In this document: positions 1 to 8,710 of the stretch, piece after piece
Layout: each line of letters starts with the position of its first letter
How positions within the stretch are numbered: the stretch's first letter is position 1
From: Lewinellaceae bacterium
GTDB lineage: Bacteria > Bacteroidota > Bacteroidia > Chitinophagales > Saprospiraceae
DNA: 64,000 bases
Direction: 5' to 3'
Assembly (NCBI GenBank): GCA_020636225.1
Contig: JACJYI010000004.1
Coordinates: 372,001-436,000 of the forward strand
Notes under the pieces: model-generated
Database searches by the model: none
Told to the model about the DNA's origin: nothing
The model's input: the letters and a program-made list of their open reading frames with translations, nothing else
Translations under genes and position numbers: made by a program

Positions 1-1589
1 CCCAGGCCCGTCATCAGGAACAGGATGAGGATGGCGTTGAACTCATGCGTGGATTTTCGGGCGTGGAAGAACAATCCCAGCAGTCCGAAGATCAATGGCA
101 GGAAGAAGTAGGTGTTCCTGGACAGGTCATTCTTGACCACTTCCGGCAATTCGGACTGGTTGTACAGTCGGGCTCCGTCAATGAAGGAGATCCCGCTCAG
201 CCAGTGACCACTGCGGGGATCCCAGGAATAGATCCCCTGCTCGGCATTCTGCCGGCCCACGAAATTCCAGAAGAAATACCGCCAGTACATCCAGTTGATC
301 TGGTAGCTGACGAAGAACTTCAGGTTGTCCACCATGGTGGGTGTCCCCTTCTTATCGCCCAGCCATTGGCGGTACAGGTCCGGACGCGGTGCATTGTAGT
401 CACCGATCCGTGGGAAGAGCATCTTGTCGGCATCCCTGAACTGGTAACTCACCTTCTGGTCGACCACTTCGTAGCGGTCGTCCACCCGGCCATATCGATC
501 CGATGTTTCCGAACCGACCACCTTGGCATCAAAATGAGGCCCTCTCACCAGGGCGCGCTCTCCGTACTGCTCGCGGTTGAGATAGGGCACCAGTCGCATG
601 GCATCGTATGGCGCGTTCATGTTGACCGGTGGGTTGGCATTGGCCCGGATGACCACCATGCCCAGGATGGAGTAACCGATCAGGATGAGGGATGCGGCAA
701 TGAAGATGTTCTGGATCAACTGGTCCCTCCGGCGATGGGCCCATCGAAGGCCGAGGAAGAGCCCGCCTCCCAGCACGAGGATCAGGGGGATCAATCCTGT
801 ATGGAAGGGAAGCCCGAAGCTGTTCACCATGACCAACTCGAAAAAGGCCCAGAGGGAGGGAATCCCCGGAATGACCAGGGCGAGCATGAAACCGATGAAC
901 AGGAGGCCACCACCGGCAGCGATCACCGCTCCCCGCAAATTGGGAGAGGCAACCTTCTTGTAGTAATAGAGCATCCCCAAGGCAGGAAAGGTCAGCAGGC
1001 TGAGCAAGTGTACCCCGACGGAGAGGGCCGCTGCGAAAATGCAGAAGATCAGCCAGCGGTCACTTTCCTTGTCATCGGGCAGGTTGTACCACTTGACGCC
1101 CGCCCAGACCACCAGGGTGGTGAAAAAGGTGGACATGGCATATACTTCCCCTTCCACTGCAGAGAACCAGATGGAGGTGGCAAATGCCGTCGACAGACCG
1201 GCAGCGATCCCGGCACCGGCCAGGGCGATCTCCTGGGCCTGGTCAGGCTCGTTCTCCCGGCCCACCAGGGCGATCCGTCCAAGGATCACCGTGATCCAGC
1301 AGACGAACATGGCGGCGAAGGCCGTGCACAACCCCGACATCAGGTTGACCGCAAAGGCAATATCCTCCGGATTGTCGGACAACATTTCCGCGACCAGTGT
1401 GAACATCCGGCCGACCAGCAGGAAGATGGGCGCCCCTGGTGGGTGGACCACCTGAAGCTTGTAGGCACCCAGGATGAACTCGCCACAGTCCCACAGACTG
1501 CCGGTTCGCTCCACCGAGTAGAAATAGACGATTGCGGAAATGGCGAAAACGAGCCAACCGGACAGGTTATTCCAACGCTTGAATGTCAT
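1..1589 (-). CDS. DUF2723 (TMEM260-like) polytopic membrane protein, C-terminus outside window
   Basis: Reading the minus strand from the ATG at 1589 gives an uninterrupted frame to the window edge (about 529 codons). The N-terminus carries the family hallmark: a first membrane segment, then TGSLWDCGEFI and KLQVVHPPGAP, followed by many hydrophobic spans. DUF2723 proteins are widespread in Bacteroidota and related to TMEM260-type protein O-mannosyltransferases; lipid-linked sugar transfer to exported proteins is therefore plausible but inferred. The acidic D and E of WDCGEF match the catalytic-type acidic pair expected in the first loop of such GT-C enzymes. The gene diverges from the small gene at 1709. 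The plus-strand open frame over the same bases is an antisense shadow. Confidence 0.88.
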   Translation of the reverse strand, partial: MTFKRWNNLSGWLVFAISAIVYFYSVERTGSLWDCGEFILGAYKLQVVHPPGAPIFLLVGRMFTLVAEMLSDNPEDIAFAVNLMSGLCTAFAAMFVCWITVILGRIALVGRENEPDQAQEIALAGAGIAAGLSTAFATSIWFSAVEGEVYAMSTFFTTLVVWAGVKWYNLPDDKESDRWLIFCIFAAALSVGVHLLSLLTFPALGMLYYYKKVASPNLRGAVIAAGGGLLFIGFMLALVIPGIPSLWAFFELVMVNSFGLPFHTGLIPLILVLGGGLFLGLRWAHRRRDQLIQNIFIAASLILIGYSILGMVVIRANANPPVNMNAPYDAMRLVPYLNREQYGERALVRGPHFDAKVVGSETSDRYGRVDDRYEVVDQKVSYQFRDADKMLFPRIGDYNAPRPDLYRQWLGDKKGTPTMVDNLKFFVSYQINWMYWRYFFWNFVGRQNAEQGIYSWDPRSGHWLSGISFIDGARLYNQSELPEVVKNDLSRNTYFFLPLIFGLLGLFFHARKSTHEFNAILILFLMTGL

Positions 1590-1646
1590 CTTTCAGGGGA
1601 AATTTGTGATTTCACAAGGGCAGTAAAAGTACGTAAATATCCATAG

Positions 1647-1669
1647 TGCATCCGGTCAGATCGGATGCA
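1647..1669. promoter_or_regulatory. Inverted repeat between divergent genes
   Basis: TGCATCCG and CGGATGCA form an 8-bp perfect inverted repeat with a 7-nt spacer. It lies between the divergent DUF2723 gene and the small gene at 1709. It could be an operator or an mRNA hairpin; nothing identifies a cognate regulator. Confidence 0.35.
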
Positions 1670-1684
1670 GTGCCGGGGAATTGA

Positions 1685-1692
1685 TACTTTTG
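1685..1692 (+). promoter_or_regulatory. Candidate Bacteroidota -7 box
   Basis: TACTTTTG matches the Bacteroidota TAnnTTTG -7 consensus and ends 17 nt before the ATG at 1709. I could not find a convincing TTTG -33 box at the right spacing, so this is tentative. Confidence 0.35.
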
Positions 1693-1708
1693 GACAAACG
1701 CAGGAAGC

Positions 1709-1855
1709 ATGATGAAATTATTATTGATGGTTTTGGTCGGATATATCGCCTATCGGATGTTCTTCATGCCCCGTCCGCCACTGCCGCCCAATGGCCCTCA
1801 ATCCAATCAGAAGGACAATCTGGGGGAATACACCGATTATGAAGAAGTCAAATGA
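1709..1855 (+). CDS. Tiny single-span membrane protein
   Basis: This 48-residue gene starts ATG ATG with AGGA a few bases upstream. The N-terminal 16 or so residues (MMKLLLMVLVGYIAYR) form one membrane helix; the rest is proline-rich (MPRPPLPPNGP) and then acidic and polar. It resembles the small DUF4834-like membrane proteins found beside RluA-type genes in Bacteroidota, but I cannot name it firmly. Its last 17 bases overlap the start of the pseudouridine synthase gene, which suggests translational coupling. No function is assigned. Confidence 0.6.
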   Translation: MMKLLLMVLVGYIAYRMFFMPRPPLPPNGPQSNQKDNLGEYTDYEEVK

Positions 1856-2546
1856 AGCCGGCGGGGAACTACCCCGTCCCAGCGAGCTGGTCCTGTACAA
1901 GTGCAATGCGTTCTGGATCTGTATCAAACCCGCCGGCATGCCGGTCCTGCCTGACAAAACAGGTGATCCCTCCCTCCTGGACCTCATGGTCAAATATGGT
2001 CATCACCGCTTCTATCCCGTCCATCGGCTGGACCGGCCGGTCAGCGGACTGGTGATCCTGGCCTGCAGCAAGCCGGTCGCCGCTGAATTTTCCAAACTGT
2101 TCAAGGCAGGAAAGGTCGAAAAGACCTACCTCGCCGTTACCGCTGACATGCCGGATCCTCCGGAAGGGCGTCTGGAAGACAACCTGGTCACGGCCGAAAA
2201 GGTCAACAAGGCCTTCATCGCCGATGACGATGATGAAAAGGGATTGAAAGCATCCCTGACCTATGCCTATCTGGGCAGCAGCGACCGGTATCACCTCCTG
2301 CGCATCCAGACAGACAGCGGTCGTTTTCACCAGATCCGGGCCCAACTGGCCGGAGCGGGTTGGCCGATCAAGGGTGATGTCAAATACGGTTCCCGGCGGG
2401 GCAACCGGGACCGGAGTATCCACCTCCACGCCTGCAAGTTGCAATTCCCCCATCCGGTCAGTGGTGAACTTTGCCACTACGAGGCCCCGCCGCCGGATCA
2501 GGATCCGGTTTGGGGGGCATTGGCCAGCGCTTTGTCCGCGGATTGA
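1839..2546 (+). CDS. RluA-family pseudouridine synthase
   Basis: This 235-residue protein converts uridine to pseudouridine in rRNA or tRNA. The RluA signature HRLDRPVSG (near residue 52) contains the catalytic aspartate, and the C-terminal part has the family's GRFHQIRAQLA strand and the LHA.. segment that closes the fold. There is no S4 domain, so it is the short form, like RluA or TruC. The ATG at 1839 was chosen over an upstream in-frame start because it begins at the usual N-terminal length and overlaps the preceding gene by 17 bp. The 3' end overlaps the convergent MFS gene by 49 bp. The target uridine cannot be told from sequence. Confidence 0.88.
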   Translation: MKKSNEAGGELPRPSELVLYKCNAFWICIKPAGMPVLPDKTGDPSLLDLMVKYGHHRFYPVHRLDRPVSGLVILACSKPVAAEFSKLFKAGKVEKTYLAVTADMPDPPEGRLEDNLVTAEKVNKAFIADDDDEKGLKASLTYAYLGSSDRYHLLRIQTDSGRFHQIRAQLAGAGWPIKGDVKYGSRRGNRDRSIHLHACKLQFPHPVSGELCHYEAPPPDQDPVWGALASALSAD

Positions 2547-3781
2547 AACCCGCCTGGTCCGCCCATGGTTCCCACCCACAGGGTGCCAACGGTGGCAACC
2601 ACCGCTATGGCGCCAATGACATTCCATAACGTTCGAAACCCCCAGTGATCAGCGATCTGCAGTCCCACCATCGGGGCCAGGATGGTGGTGATCCCGAATC
2701 CCATGGTGTAATAGGCCATGTATCGCCCCCGGGTCTTTCCAGTGGCCCGACCCATCGCATAGCTGTTGGCGAACGGGAAATTGAGCATCTCGCCGATGGT
2801 CAGCAGGACCATGCAGACCACGGCCAGTCCCGCCCAGGAGGGATGCAGGTTCAGGACGAAATAGGCCAGACCGATGATGATCGAGCCAATGCTCATCAGC
2901 CATAATTTGTGATACCGTCCTTCCAGGACGTAGACCAGGGTCACCTCGGCCAGACCAATGGCCAGGCCATTGAGGGCAAGCAATAGTCCGATGCGGTCCT
3001 CATGCATGCCCAGCTGGGTCTTGAAATAGACGGGCAAGGTGTGGATGAATTGCATGAAGCAAATGGCCACCAGGATCATCATGACCAGGAAGATCAGGAA
3101 GGGCATATCCCGATGGGGCAGGGTATGCACGGCATCCTCCGGGTCTGCCTCACTGGACTGGTGGCTGGCCTTGCGGGGTGGCAGAAAGACCCGCATGACC
3201 AGGGCGGCGATGATGCAGGTCAGTCCGTCCGCCAGGAAGAGGAAGGAATAGCCGATATGGGCAGCCAGGAAACCGCCGATGGCCGGGCCAACCGACCAAC
3301 CCAGATTGATCGCCATCCGTACCAGGGAGATGGATCGGGTCAGATTCTGGGGTTTGCTGTAGGCGGCGACGGCGACAAAATTCGCCGGGCGAAAGGCATC
3401 GGCAATCGAGCTGAGCACGAATACGCCGATGGCCAGGGCGACCAGGGACTTCAGGAACATCAATGCAATGAAGACGAATCCGCTGAGGAAGAGAGACCAG
3501 AATTGTACCTTGTAAAACCCGATCGTATCCGTCAGTTTCCCCCCGATCCAGGCACCCAGGAGAGACCCCAACCCGAAAGCACCCATCACCCAGCCGGCCT
3601 GCTGCAGGGTGAATTGCCGGTCTACGGTCAGGTACACCGTCATGAACGGAATGACCATGGTGCCACTCCGGTTGATGAAGGTGACCAACGCCAGCAACCA
3701 GACATTCGCCGACAAACCGCGAAAGGCATTGTAGAAGACCCGAAGAGGTGTACGTTGCAAGAGACCGAACATCGTCGGCAA
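2498..3781 (-). CDS. MFS transporter, 12 membrane spans
   Basis: This 427-residue protein has two halves of hydrophobic spans typical of the major facilitator superfamily. The GGKLTDTIGFYK segment after span 2 fits the GxLaDrxGrrk loop 2-3 motif, and a polar linker of acidic and His/Ser residues separates the halves near residue 210. It is probably an inner-membrane proton-driven exporter of small molecules of the MdtH/YdeE type; the substrate cannot be inferred. The start at 3781 gives a short basic N-terminus before span 1 (MFG nine bases later is an alternative). It is convergent with and overlaps the pseudouridine synthase gene. Confidence 0.85.
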   Translation of the reverse strand: MPTMFGLLQRTPLRVFYNAFRGLSANVWLLALVTFINRSGTMVIPFMTVYLTVDRQFTLQQAGWVMGAFGLGSLLGAWIGGKLTDTIGFYKVQFWSLFLSGFVFIALMFLKSLVALAIGVFVLSSIADAFRPANFVAVAAYSKPQNLTRSISLVRMAINLGWSVGPAIGGFLAAHIGYSFLFLADGLTCIIAALVMRVFLPPRKASHQSSEADPEDAVHTLPHRDMPFLIFLVMMILVAICFMQFIHTLPVYFKTQLGMHEDRIGLLLALNGLAIGLAEVTLVYVLEGRYHKLWLMSIGSIIIGLAYFVLNLHPSWAGLAVVCMVLLTIGEMLNFPFANSYAMGRATGKTRGRYMAYYTMGFGITTILAPMVGLQIADHWGFRTLWNVIGAIAVVATVGTLWVGTMGGPGGFQSADKALANAPQTGS

Positions 3782-3816
3782 AGGTAGCCGTTTGAGAATG
3801 ATGTGGGGGGGTCTGG

Positions 3817-3842
3817 TTCCTTGTTCCTTCGTTCCTTGTTCC
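3817..3842. repeat. Short TTGTTCC-type tandem repeat
   Basis: TTGTTCC occurs at about 7-8 nt spacing three times (one unit is TTCGTTCC). It lies at the start of a 940-bp gene-free stretch (3782-4720). Confidence 0.6.
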
Positions 3843-3883
3843 AGGTTTATATGATTGCATGGAACGTGAAACGTTCAAGGCAA

Positions 3884-3899
3884 CCCCGAGTACTCGGGG
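3884..3899. repeat. 16-bp perfect palindrome, copy 1 of 3
   Basis: CCCCGAGTACTCGGGG reads the same on both strands. Identical copies are at 23466-23481 and 26965-26980, all in gene-free DNA. The sequence after it (GGCTGCC) is GC-rich, as at the other copies. Confidence 0.75.
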
Positions 3900-4005
3900 G
3901 GGCTGCCAGTTTAACGTTCAAGGTGATTTACGTTGAACATTGAATTCGTTCTTGACAAAATGACTCCCAAAATTACCCACTTGGCCTCGAGTTCGTGGTC
4001 AAGTA

Positions 4006-4142
4006 GCCCCGGGTTTTAACCCGGGGTTTACGGGATTTCCCTCTTTAGTTTTGGCGGCATTTTTGCCCCGCAAAAATGATGACAAAACACCCCTGGATGG
4101 TGACTTTGCTTTCACCTGTTTGCCGATCACTGGATCCCCTTT
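4006..4142. repeat. About 130-bp dispersed repeat, copy 1
   Basis: Starts with a CCCCGGGTT/AACCCGGGG hairpin and continues through GTTTTGGCGGCATTTTTGCC to CACCTGTTTGCCGA. The second copy, at 4482-4612, has the same order with scattered differences. No coding potential is apparent. It resembles REP-type hairpin elements; the class is inferred. Confidence 0.75.
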
Positions 4143-4250
4143 GTAGGATGCCCCCGCCCCCAGTCCGACATAGGAGTGTCTTGCTGGCTTCTCCTTTGCA
4201 AGGAGAGGGAGCTGCGGATGGTAGTGGCTCAGGCCACGGGGAGAGGTGTT

Positions 4251-4376
4251 GGGTATTGGGTGTTGGGTAAAGGGTAAAGGGTAAAGGGCAAAGGGCAAAG
4301 GGTAAAGGGCAAAGGGCAAAGGGCAAAGGGCAAAGGGTAAAGGGTAAAGGGTAAAGGGTAAAGGGTAAAGGGTAAA
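4251..4376. repeat. Heptanucleotide tandem array, GGG(T/C)AAA
   Basis: Sixteen uninterrupted heptamers, each GGGTAAA or GGGCAAA, fill 4265-4376. Two in-phase degenerate units (GGGTATT, GGGTGTT) precede them, so GGG recurs every 7 nt over 126 bp. The only variable position in the perfect part is T/C at base 4. The G-rich strand could form G-quadruplexes. Apparent reading frames here encode only heptad-derived peptides and are not genes. Confidence 0.95.
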
Positions 4377-4387
4377 TCAATAAGGTG

Positions 4388-4417
4388 AATTCCCCCGGGC
4401 TAAAGCCCGGGGGAATT
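4388..4417. repeat. 13-bp perfect hairpin (REP-like)
   Basis: AATTCCCCCGGGC and its exact complement enclose a TAAA loop. Related CCCGGG hairpins begin the two ~130-bp repeats at 4007 and 4483. Such hairpins resemble REP elements mobilised by Y1-type transposases elsewhere; no transposase is in the window. Confidence 0.75.
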
Positions 4418-4481
4418 GGTCAGCCATCTACTTTCTCCAAACCATGGAAGGAAGGACCCTGTAGGGGTCCAACATGTATAG

Positions 4482-4612
4482 ACCCGGGCTTCAGCCCGGG
4501 GTTTACGAGTGCAAACCCTTCGTTTTGGCGGCATTTTTGCCCCGCAAAAATGATGACAAAACACCCCTGGACGGGGACATTGCATTCACCTGTTTGCCGA
4601 ATAGTTAGCTCC
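4482..4612. repeat. About 130-bp dispersed repeat, copy 2
   Basis: Second copy of the element at 4006-4142, again opening with a CCCGGGCT/AGCCCGGG hairpin and sharing the GGCATTTTTGCCCCGC and ACAAAACACCCCTGGA segments. The flank after it (4605-4650) is CCCTTTACCC-like, reminiscent of the nearby heptamer array. Confidence 0.75.
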
Positions 4613-4660
4613 CTTTACCCTTCGCCGTATACCCTTGACCATACCCCGAATTCCCGCAAA

Positions 4661-4696
4661 CAACAAAGGGCCGCTCCGAGTCACGGAGCAGCCCTT
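4661..4696 (-). terminator. Terminator-like hairpin after Omp28-like gene
   Basis: AAGGGC + CTCCG pair with CGGAG + GCCCTT around a small internal loop. On the minus strand the hairpin is followed by a T-rich run (TTTGTTGTTTG), 25 bp past the stop of the gene ending at 4721. Confidence 0.6.
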
Positions 4697-4720
4697 CGCA
4701 CTATTCTGTGGAGTTTCAGC

Positions 4721-6742
4721 TTAGTGCTGGACCACCAGTTTGCGGGTCACGAAACCGTCACCAACGGCGATACGCAGGGAATATACCCCATTGCTGAGGG
4801 TATTGGTCTGCAGGGGTAGCCATTGCTGGCCACTCATCGTGCCATAATTCTGCGTGGCGACCATGCGGCCCATCAGGTCGAACACCTGGACCTGTATCGC
4901 CTGGGCATCCGTCAGTTGGACAGCCAGGGTCACCTGATCGCCAGCCGGATTCGGATAGACATCCAGGGATTGCAGGGCGATCGGATCATCATTCGAAGAA
5001 GCCAGGCCATTGGCGATCGCCTCGTCAAAGGTGAAATCGTTGGCGTTGTTGATGGATCCGTTCGGGGCGATCAACATGCTGACGATGTGCATGTTGTCGG
5101 TCTTCATGCCGGCCGGAACGGTCCAGGTAAATGTCGCAATATGCGTTTCACCCATGGAGACCACACCGGGCAGGCTGCCGGCCAGGCCACCCCATCCGGC
5201 CAGGATGGCGCGGGCGACGTGATCGTAGACCATCTGGGCAGCTGGTACAGGGTTGGGAAGCAATTCATACCCGCCCATTTCACCATTTCCACCACCAGAG
5301 TAGTAGTTCGACTGGTTGTATGCCGCGGTGGTTCCGGTGACACCATCTTCCGTCACGACCATATTCAGGCGCCAGTCGCCCGAGATATCCCCGAGGAACT
5401 CCGCACTCACCGTCATGGTCAACAAACCTGTATTGGCATCATATTCGGCGCCGTTGAGCAACTTGGCTTTGGCCGGGATGACCACCCGGGTAAAGAGACT
5501 GTTCTCCAAAGCCGCAGGGTTGATCACCGAAGCGCGATCAACAATGGCACCGGGATATCCCGTAAATCCGGGGAAGCTGCCAACGCCTGCATCATAGGTC
5601 GACACCACCATGGGATCGCCATTGTGCACGGCAATGGGGACAAAGTACTCCGGATAATCATGGGCCATGGAATCCATGAACACCGCACCACGAGGACACC
5701 ATCCACACCAGGTACCGGTACCTTCCTCGGCAACCACTTTGCGGTCAGGGGCCGGTACGATCCCGGTCACCGTCACATTCCGAACGTCATTCTTATCGTT
5801 TTCGTCGGCTGCGCCATTGATATTCGTCAGGGTCACCGTCACATTTGTAGCCCCCTGCTGGGCCAGCAACTTCTTGGAGTGTGTAAAGGAGTGTGACTCC
5901 AGGCTGTTGAGATTGAGACCGGTCAGGTTGTCCGTGTATTCATTCGTACCATCCGTCCAGGTCACGTCCACGCTGTTGATCGGGGTGATCCCCAGGTTCT
6001 TCAGGGTCAGCTTGAGTGCTTGTGAAGAACCGGCAATGGTCGTGTTCTTGGTGACCAGGGAAAACAGGGACAGGTCGAGGGTCGGCTGAACGAAAGGCTC
6101 ATATTCGAAGTATACATCATCCACATAGAAGGTCGACTGACCGGCACTGTTCAATGGAAAGATGTCGATGGAGGCGATGCTGTTGTTGGTATTGGAATAG
6201 CTGCCAATGGAGTTGCCATCCACAAACACTTCCCAGACGTTGTTGGTCAGATCGATCTTGAACTCCAGATTGAACCAGGTCTCCGGAACGTAATTCGTCA
6301 TGAGCTGAACCGTACCTCCGGTCTCGACCCGTATCGTACCATCCTGGGTGAAAAATACATCCGTTGCCCAGATCTGGCCGATGGTTGCCGTGGCCTGGAA
6401 GTTGAAGTAGGCCCCTTTACCGGAAGCGATCCACATCTGCATCCCGTAGTTGAAGTTCCCATCCGTGTATTTCTGGCCGAAGGGCAGGACCAGGTCGGTC
6501 GGGCCACCGGTCGTCACGGTACTGACCAGCTTTACGGATTTGGTACCGCTATATGCCTGCTCGGTGGAGATCTTGGCATCTTCCGTAGAGCCGGGCTTGT
6601 TGCTCCAGGTTGTCCAAACCGTCGAGGATTGGGCCAGCCAGGCCCCGTCATAGTAGGATTCAAAGTCATCCGAAAAGTCCTGGGCAAGCACTACGCCGGA
6701 CAGAACGGTGAACAGGGATAGAATGAGTATACGTGTCTTCAT
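4721..6742 (-). CDS. T9SS-exported Omp28-like protein with CGWC motif
   Basis: This 673-residue protein starts at the ATG at 6742, where a clear signal peptide begins (MKTRILILSLFTVLSGVVLA). The first 200 residues look like a concanavalin/LamG-type beta domain (FSDDFESYYDGAW). A CARDB-like Ig region follows. Near residue 340, VVAEEGTGTWCGWCPRG starts an Omp28-like thioredoxin-fold region with a CxxC pair. The last ~75 residues are a T9SS sorting domain (LDVYPNPAGDQ, GVYSLRI). It is therefore predicted to be exported across the outer membrane and anchored or released. The CxxC suggests a redox or structural disulfide role at the surface; the substrate is unknown. A further in-frame extension to 6910 lacks signal-peptide logic. 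Confidence 0.85.
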   Translation of the reverse strand: MKTRILILSLFTVLSGVVLAQDFSDDFESYYDGAWLAQSSTVWTTWSNKPGSTEDAKISTEQAYSGTKSVKLVSTVTTGGPTDLVLPFGQKYTDGNFNYGMQMWIASGKGAYFNFQATATIGQIWATDVFFTQDGTIRVETGGTVQLMTNYVPETWFNLEFKIDLTNNVWEVFVDGNSIGSYSNTNNSIASIDIFPLNSAGQSTFYVDDVYFEYEPFVQPTLDLSLFSLVTKNTTIAGSSQALKLTLKNLGITPINSVDVTWTDGTNEYTDNLTGLNLNSLESHSFTHSKKLLAQQGATNVTVTLTNINGAADENDKNDVRNVTVTGIVPAPDRKVVAEEGTGTWCGWCPRGAVFMDSMAHDYPEYFVPIAVHNGDPMVVSTYDAGVGSFPGFTGYPGAIVDRASVINPAALENSLFTRVVIPAKAKLLNGAEYDANTGLLTMTVSAEFLGDISGDWRLNMVVTEDGVTGTTAAYNQSNYYSGGGNGEMGGYELLPNPVPAAQMVYDHVARAILAGWGGLAGSLPGVVSMGETHIATFTWTVPAGMKTDNMHIVSMLIAPNGSINNANDFTFDEAIANGLASSNDDPIALQSLDVYPNPAGDQVTLAVQLTDAQAIQVQVFDLMGRMVATQNYGTMSGQQWLPLQTNTLSNGVYSLRIAVGDGFVTRKLVVQH

Positions 6743-7195
6743 AAAATGGGGTTTGATGAATGGGTTAACTACCAAAAATAACAAAAACTTCATAAGTAGC
6801 TGCATATGAGAGGTGGAGGAGGTTATGCCTGCCTCGCCGGTAGGCGGGAGGTTATGAGGAAAATATTGACGATGGACATTCTGGGGTCTAATGATCACAT
6901 CTGATACCAATGAGGTTCAGCGTACCTTTGGTGAAAGGCTTAGAGAACAACTTGCTGAAATCAGACAAGAACCCTGGAGGGGTGACGTTGTGAAAGCTAT
7001 TCGCCGTTCGCCATTCGCGGTTCGCAATTTGTCAATGCCTGATAAGTGTTGACCTTCGAAATATCGAATTCCTGGCTGCCGCAGGCAGTAACTCAATCCT
7101 GACTGCAGAAGGCAATATCGAAATAACTTTTCTCATAACTTCCTCGACGCCTTCATGAGCAGGCATCTCTCGAAATTGCTCAATACCACTTCTAC
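6743..7195. repeat. Gene-free stretch with dispersed repeats
   Basis: No gene is supported here. 6820-6856 has the GGTTATGCCTGCCTCG..GGTAGGCGGGAGG element that recurs at about 30250, 30622 and 30992. 6997-7031 holds five in-phase heptamers (CTATTCG, CCGTTCG, CCATTCG, CGGTTCG, CAATTTG). 7018-7190 is a diverged copy of 9014-9165, lying just downstream of the next gene. Confidence 0.75.
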
Positions 7196-8710
7196 TCACT
7201 CCACCATCACTCTACCACTGGCGTAGCGGCCTTGTGGGTCATAGAGATTGAGGAAATAGAGACCGGGTGTCCATCCGGTACTGGTGACATTCATTGTCTC
7301 GCCTGTCCAGGGTAAACGTGCCACTTCCCGACCAGAGATATCAATCACCGAAAGAGTGCTACCCAAACCAAAATCCGGAAGCATGACCTGAAACTGCCCA
7401 CGGGCAGGGTTTGGACTCACCTCCAGCAGGCGGACCTCTGCTTGAACTGGCAGGAAGAAGGAAGTGGACAAAGTACTGTCACATACCGGCCCGGTATCCA
7501 GACGATAGTTGACCTTATTGGGGAGGCATTGGCCGTTCACGGCTGGAAGTTGAACGGCTCTTTGTTCAAATCCACAAGCTGTGCCAGGCAGGTCTGGATG
7601 ATGGATAACATGCAGGAAGGGTGTCGTGCCATCCGTACTCATGTAGATCTTGCAATCCGGTCCAATCACCATGTACTGAAAACCGGTGCTGAAAAAATCC
7701 TTCCATAGAAAACCATCATAGTCGGCGATCAAGGTGGCCCCATCTTGAAGCTCAGGTGCCCAGGTGTCGACCTGCCAGAGATGCCAGGTATTGTCAATGT
7801 AGATGAATCTGGAATCCGGTGAAAATTCACCACTGGCGACAAATGTATGGGTACTATCCGGGATCAGCCATTGGCGGGTATTAGATAACATCCCGGTCTC
7901 ACGATCAAAATCCCACAGCAGAATCCCTTGCTCGCGGCTGAATCGAGCCAGCTTGGTCCCATCCGGACTGAATTTGAGAACGGTGCCCCCTCCAAACGGG
8001 ACGATAGGCCCGATGGCCTGTGTGTCAACCAAACTGATGGTATCTGCCTGAACAAGAAATTTGAAATAGGTATTGGTAAGATATTGTGGAAAAAACAACC
8101 ACCAGTCTGTACCATTGGCATGTTTGACAGCATGCATTTCGCAGTCCTTAACTTGACCGTTGAATATGAGAGTGTTCTTTTCTTTTACCAGACCATTAGC
8201 GAGGTCGGAAAAATTTATTGTACTGCTATATATTTTATCTATCCAGTAAGTTGATTGCTTAGTGATGGTGTCTTTGGCATGAATGAGATACACCTCGTCA
8301 GGATGTCCAGGGCGGGGGAGGAAAAGAGCAGAATTATTAATTGGATAATAAGTTACACCAAAAAAGTTTGTACAATATTGGGACCATGTTTTTCCAAAAT
8401 TGATGCTGTCCCCATTGATCATTTGTTCAAACTGCCTGTTGAAAATACGGCATCCATCAGTATAGGCCAACAATTCTCCTGTTTCAGGATCTGAAATGGA
8501 GGCGTTGGTGAGGAGCATTGAGCCTGATCCATTTAAATAGTACGATTGGGGAATGCCTTCGTCAAATTGAATGTGGGAGAAGCCAATATTTGAATCCGGA
8601 TCAAATCCACCACCAGGTTCATATCCTAATAACCACGTATAGTCGCTCTTTTGTGTAAAAGCAGAGGTAGCCAAGAGCCAAAAAAGGAGAATGGAGAAAG
8701 ATCTTTTCAT
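7196..8710 (-). CDS. T9SS-exported propeller-like protein (family A, diverged member)
   Basis: This 504-residue protein begins with a signal peptide (MKRSFSILLFWLLATSAFTQ); an upstream in-frame TTG at 8722 is less likely. The body has repeated short beta-strand segments with VYLIHA, LKFSPDGTKLARFS and FSPDSRFIYIDN, as in WD40-like/PD40 beta-propellers that report a state or time course. The last ~80 residues are a T9SS sorting domain (EVSPNPARGQFQV, GLYFLNLY). It is a distant paralogue of the proteins at 9169, 11473 and 13131, all on this strand. No enzymatic motif is visible, and the function is unknown; a surface-exposed binding protein is a reasonable guess. Confidence 0.8.
   Translation of the reverse strand: MKRSFSILLFWLLATSAFTQKSDYTWLLGYEPGGGFDPDSNIGFSHIQFDEGIPQSYYLNGSGSMLLTNASISDPETGELLAYTDGCRIFNRQFEQMINGDSINFGKTWSQYCTNFFGVTYYPINNSALFLPRPGHPDEVYLIHAKDTITKQSTYWIDKIYSSTINFSDLANGLVKEKNTLIFNGQVKDCEMHAVKHANGTDWWLFFPQYLTNTYFKFLVQADTISLVDTQAIGPIVPFGGGTVLKFSPDGTKLARFSREQGILLWDFDRETGMLSNTRQWLIPDSTHTFVASGEFSPDSRFIYIDNTWHLWQVDTWAPELQDGATLIADYDGFLWKDFFSTGFQYMVIGPDCKIYMSTDGTTPFLHVIHHPDLPGTACGFEQRAVQLPAVNGQCLPNKVNYRLDTGPVCDSTLSTSFFLPVQAEVRLLEVSPNPARGQFQVMLPDFGLGSTLSVIDISGREVARLPWTGETMNVTSTGWTPGLYFLNLYDPQGRYASGRVMVE

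Noticed and set aside
45..1646. Long plus-strand open frame (533 codons)
   Set aside because: Antisense to the DUF2723 gene, which has clear family motifs; composition (Gly/Pro/His/Gln-rich) is typical of a shadow frame.
4045..4380. Minus-strand peptide of repeating PLPFTLY-type heptads
   Set aside because: Product of translating the GGG(T/C)AAA array; no start signal or family.
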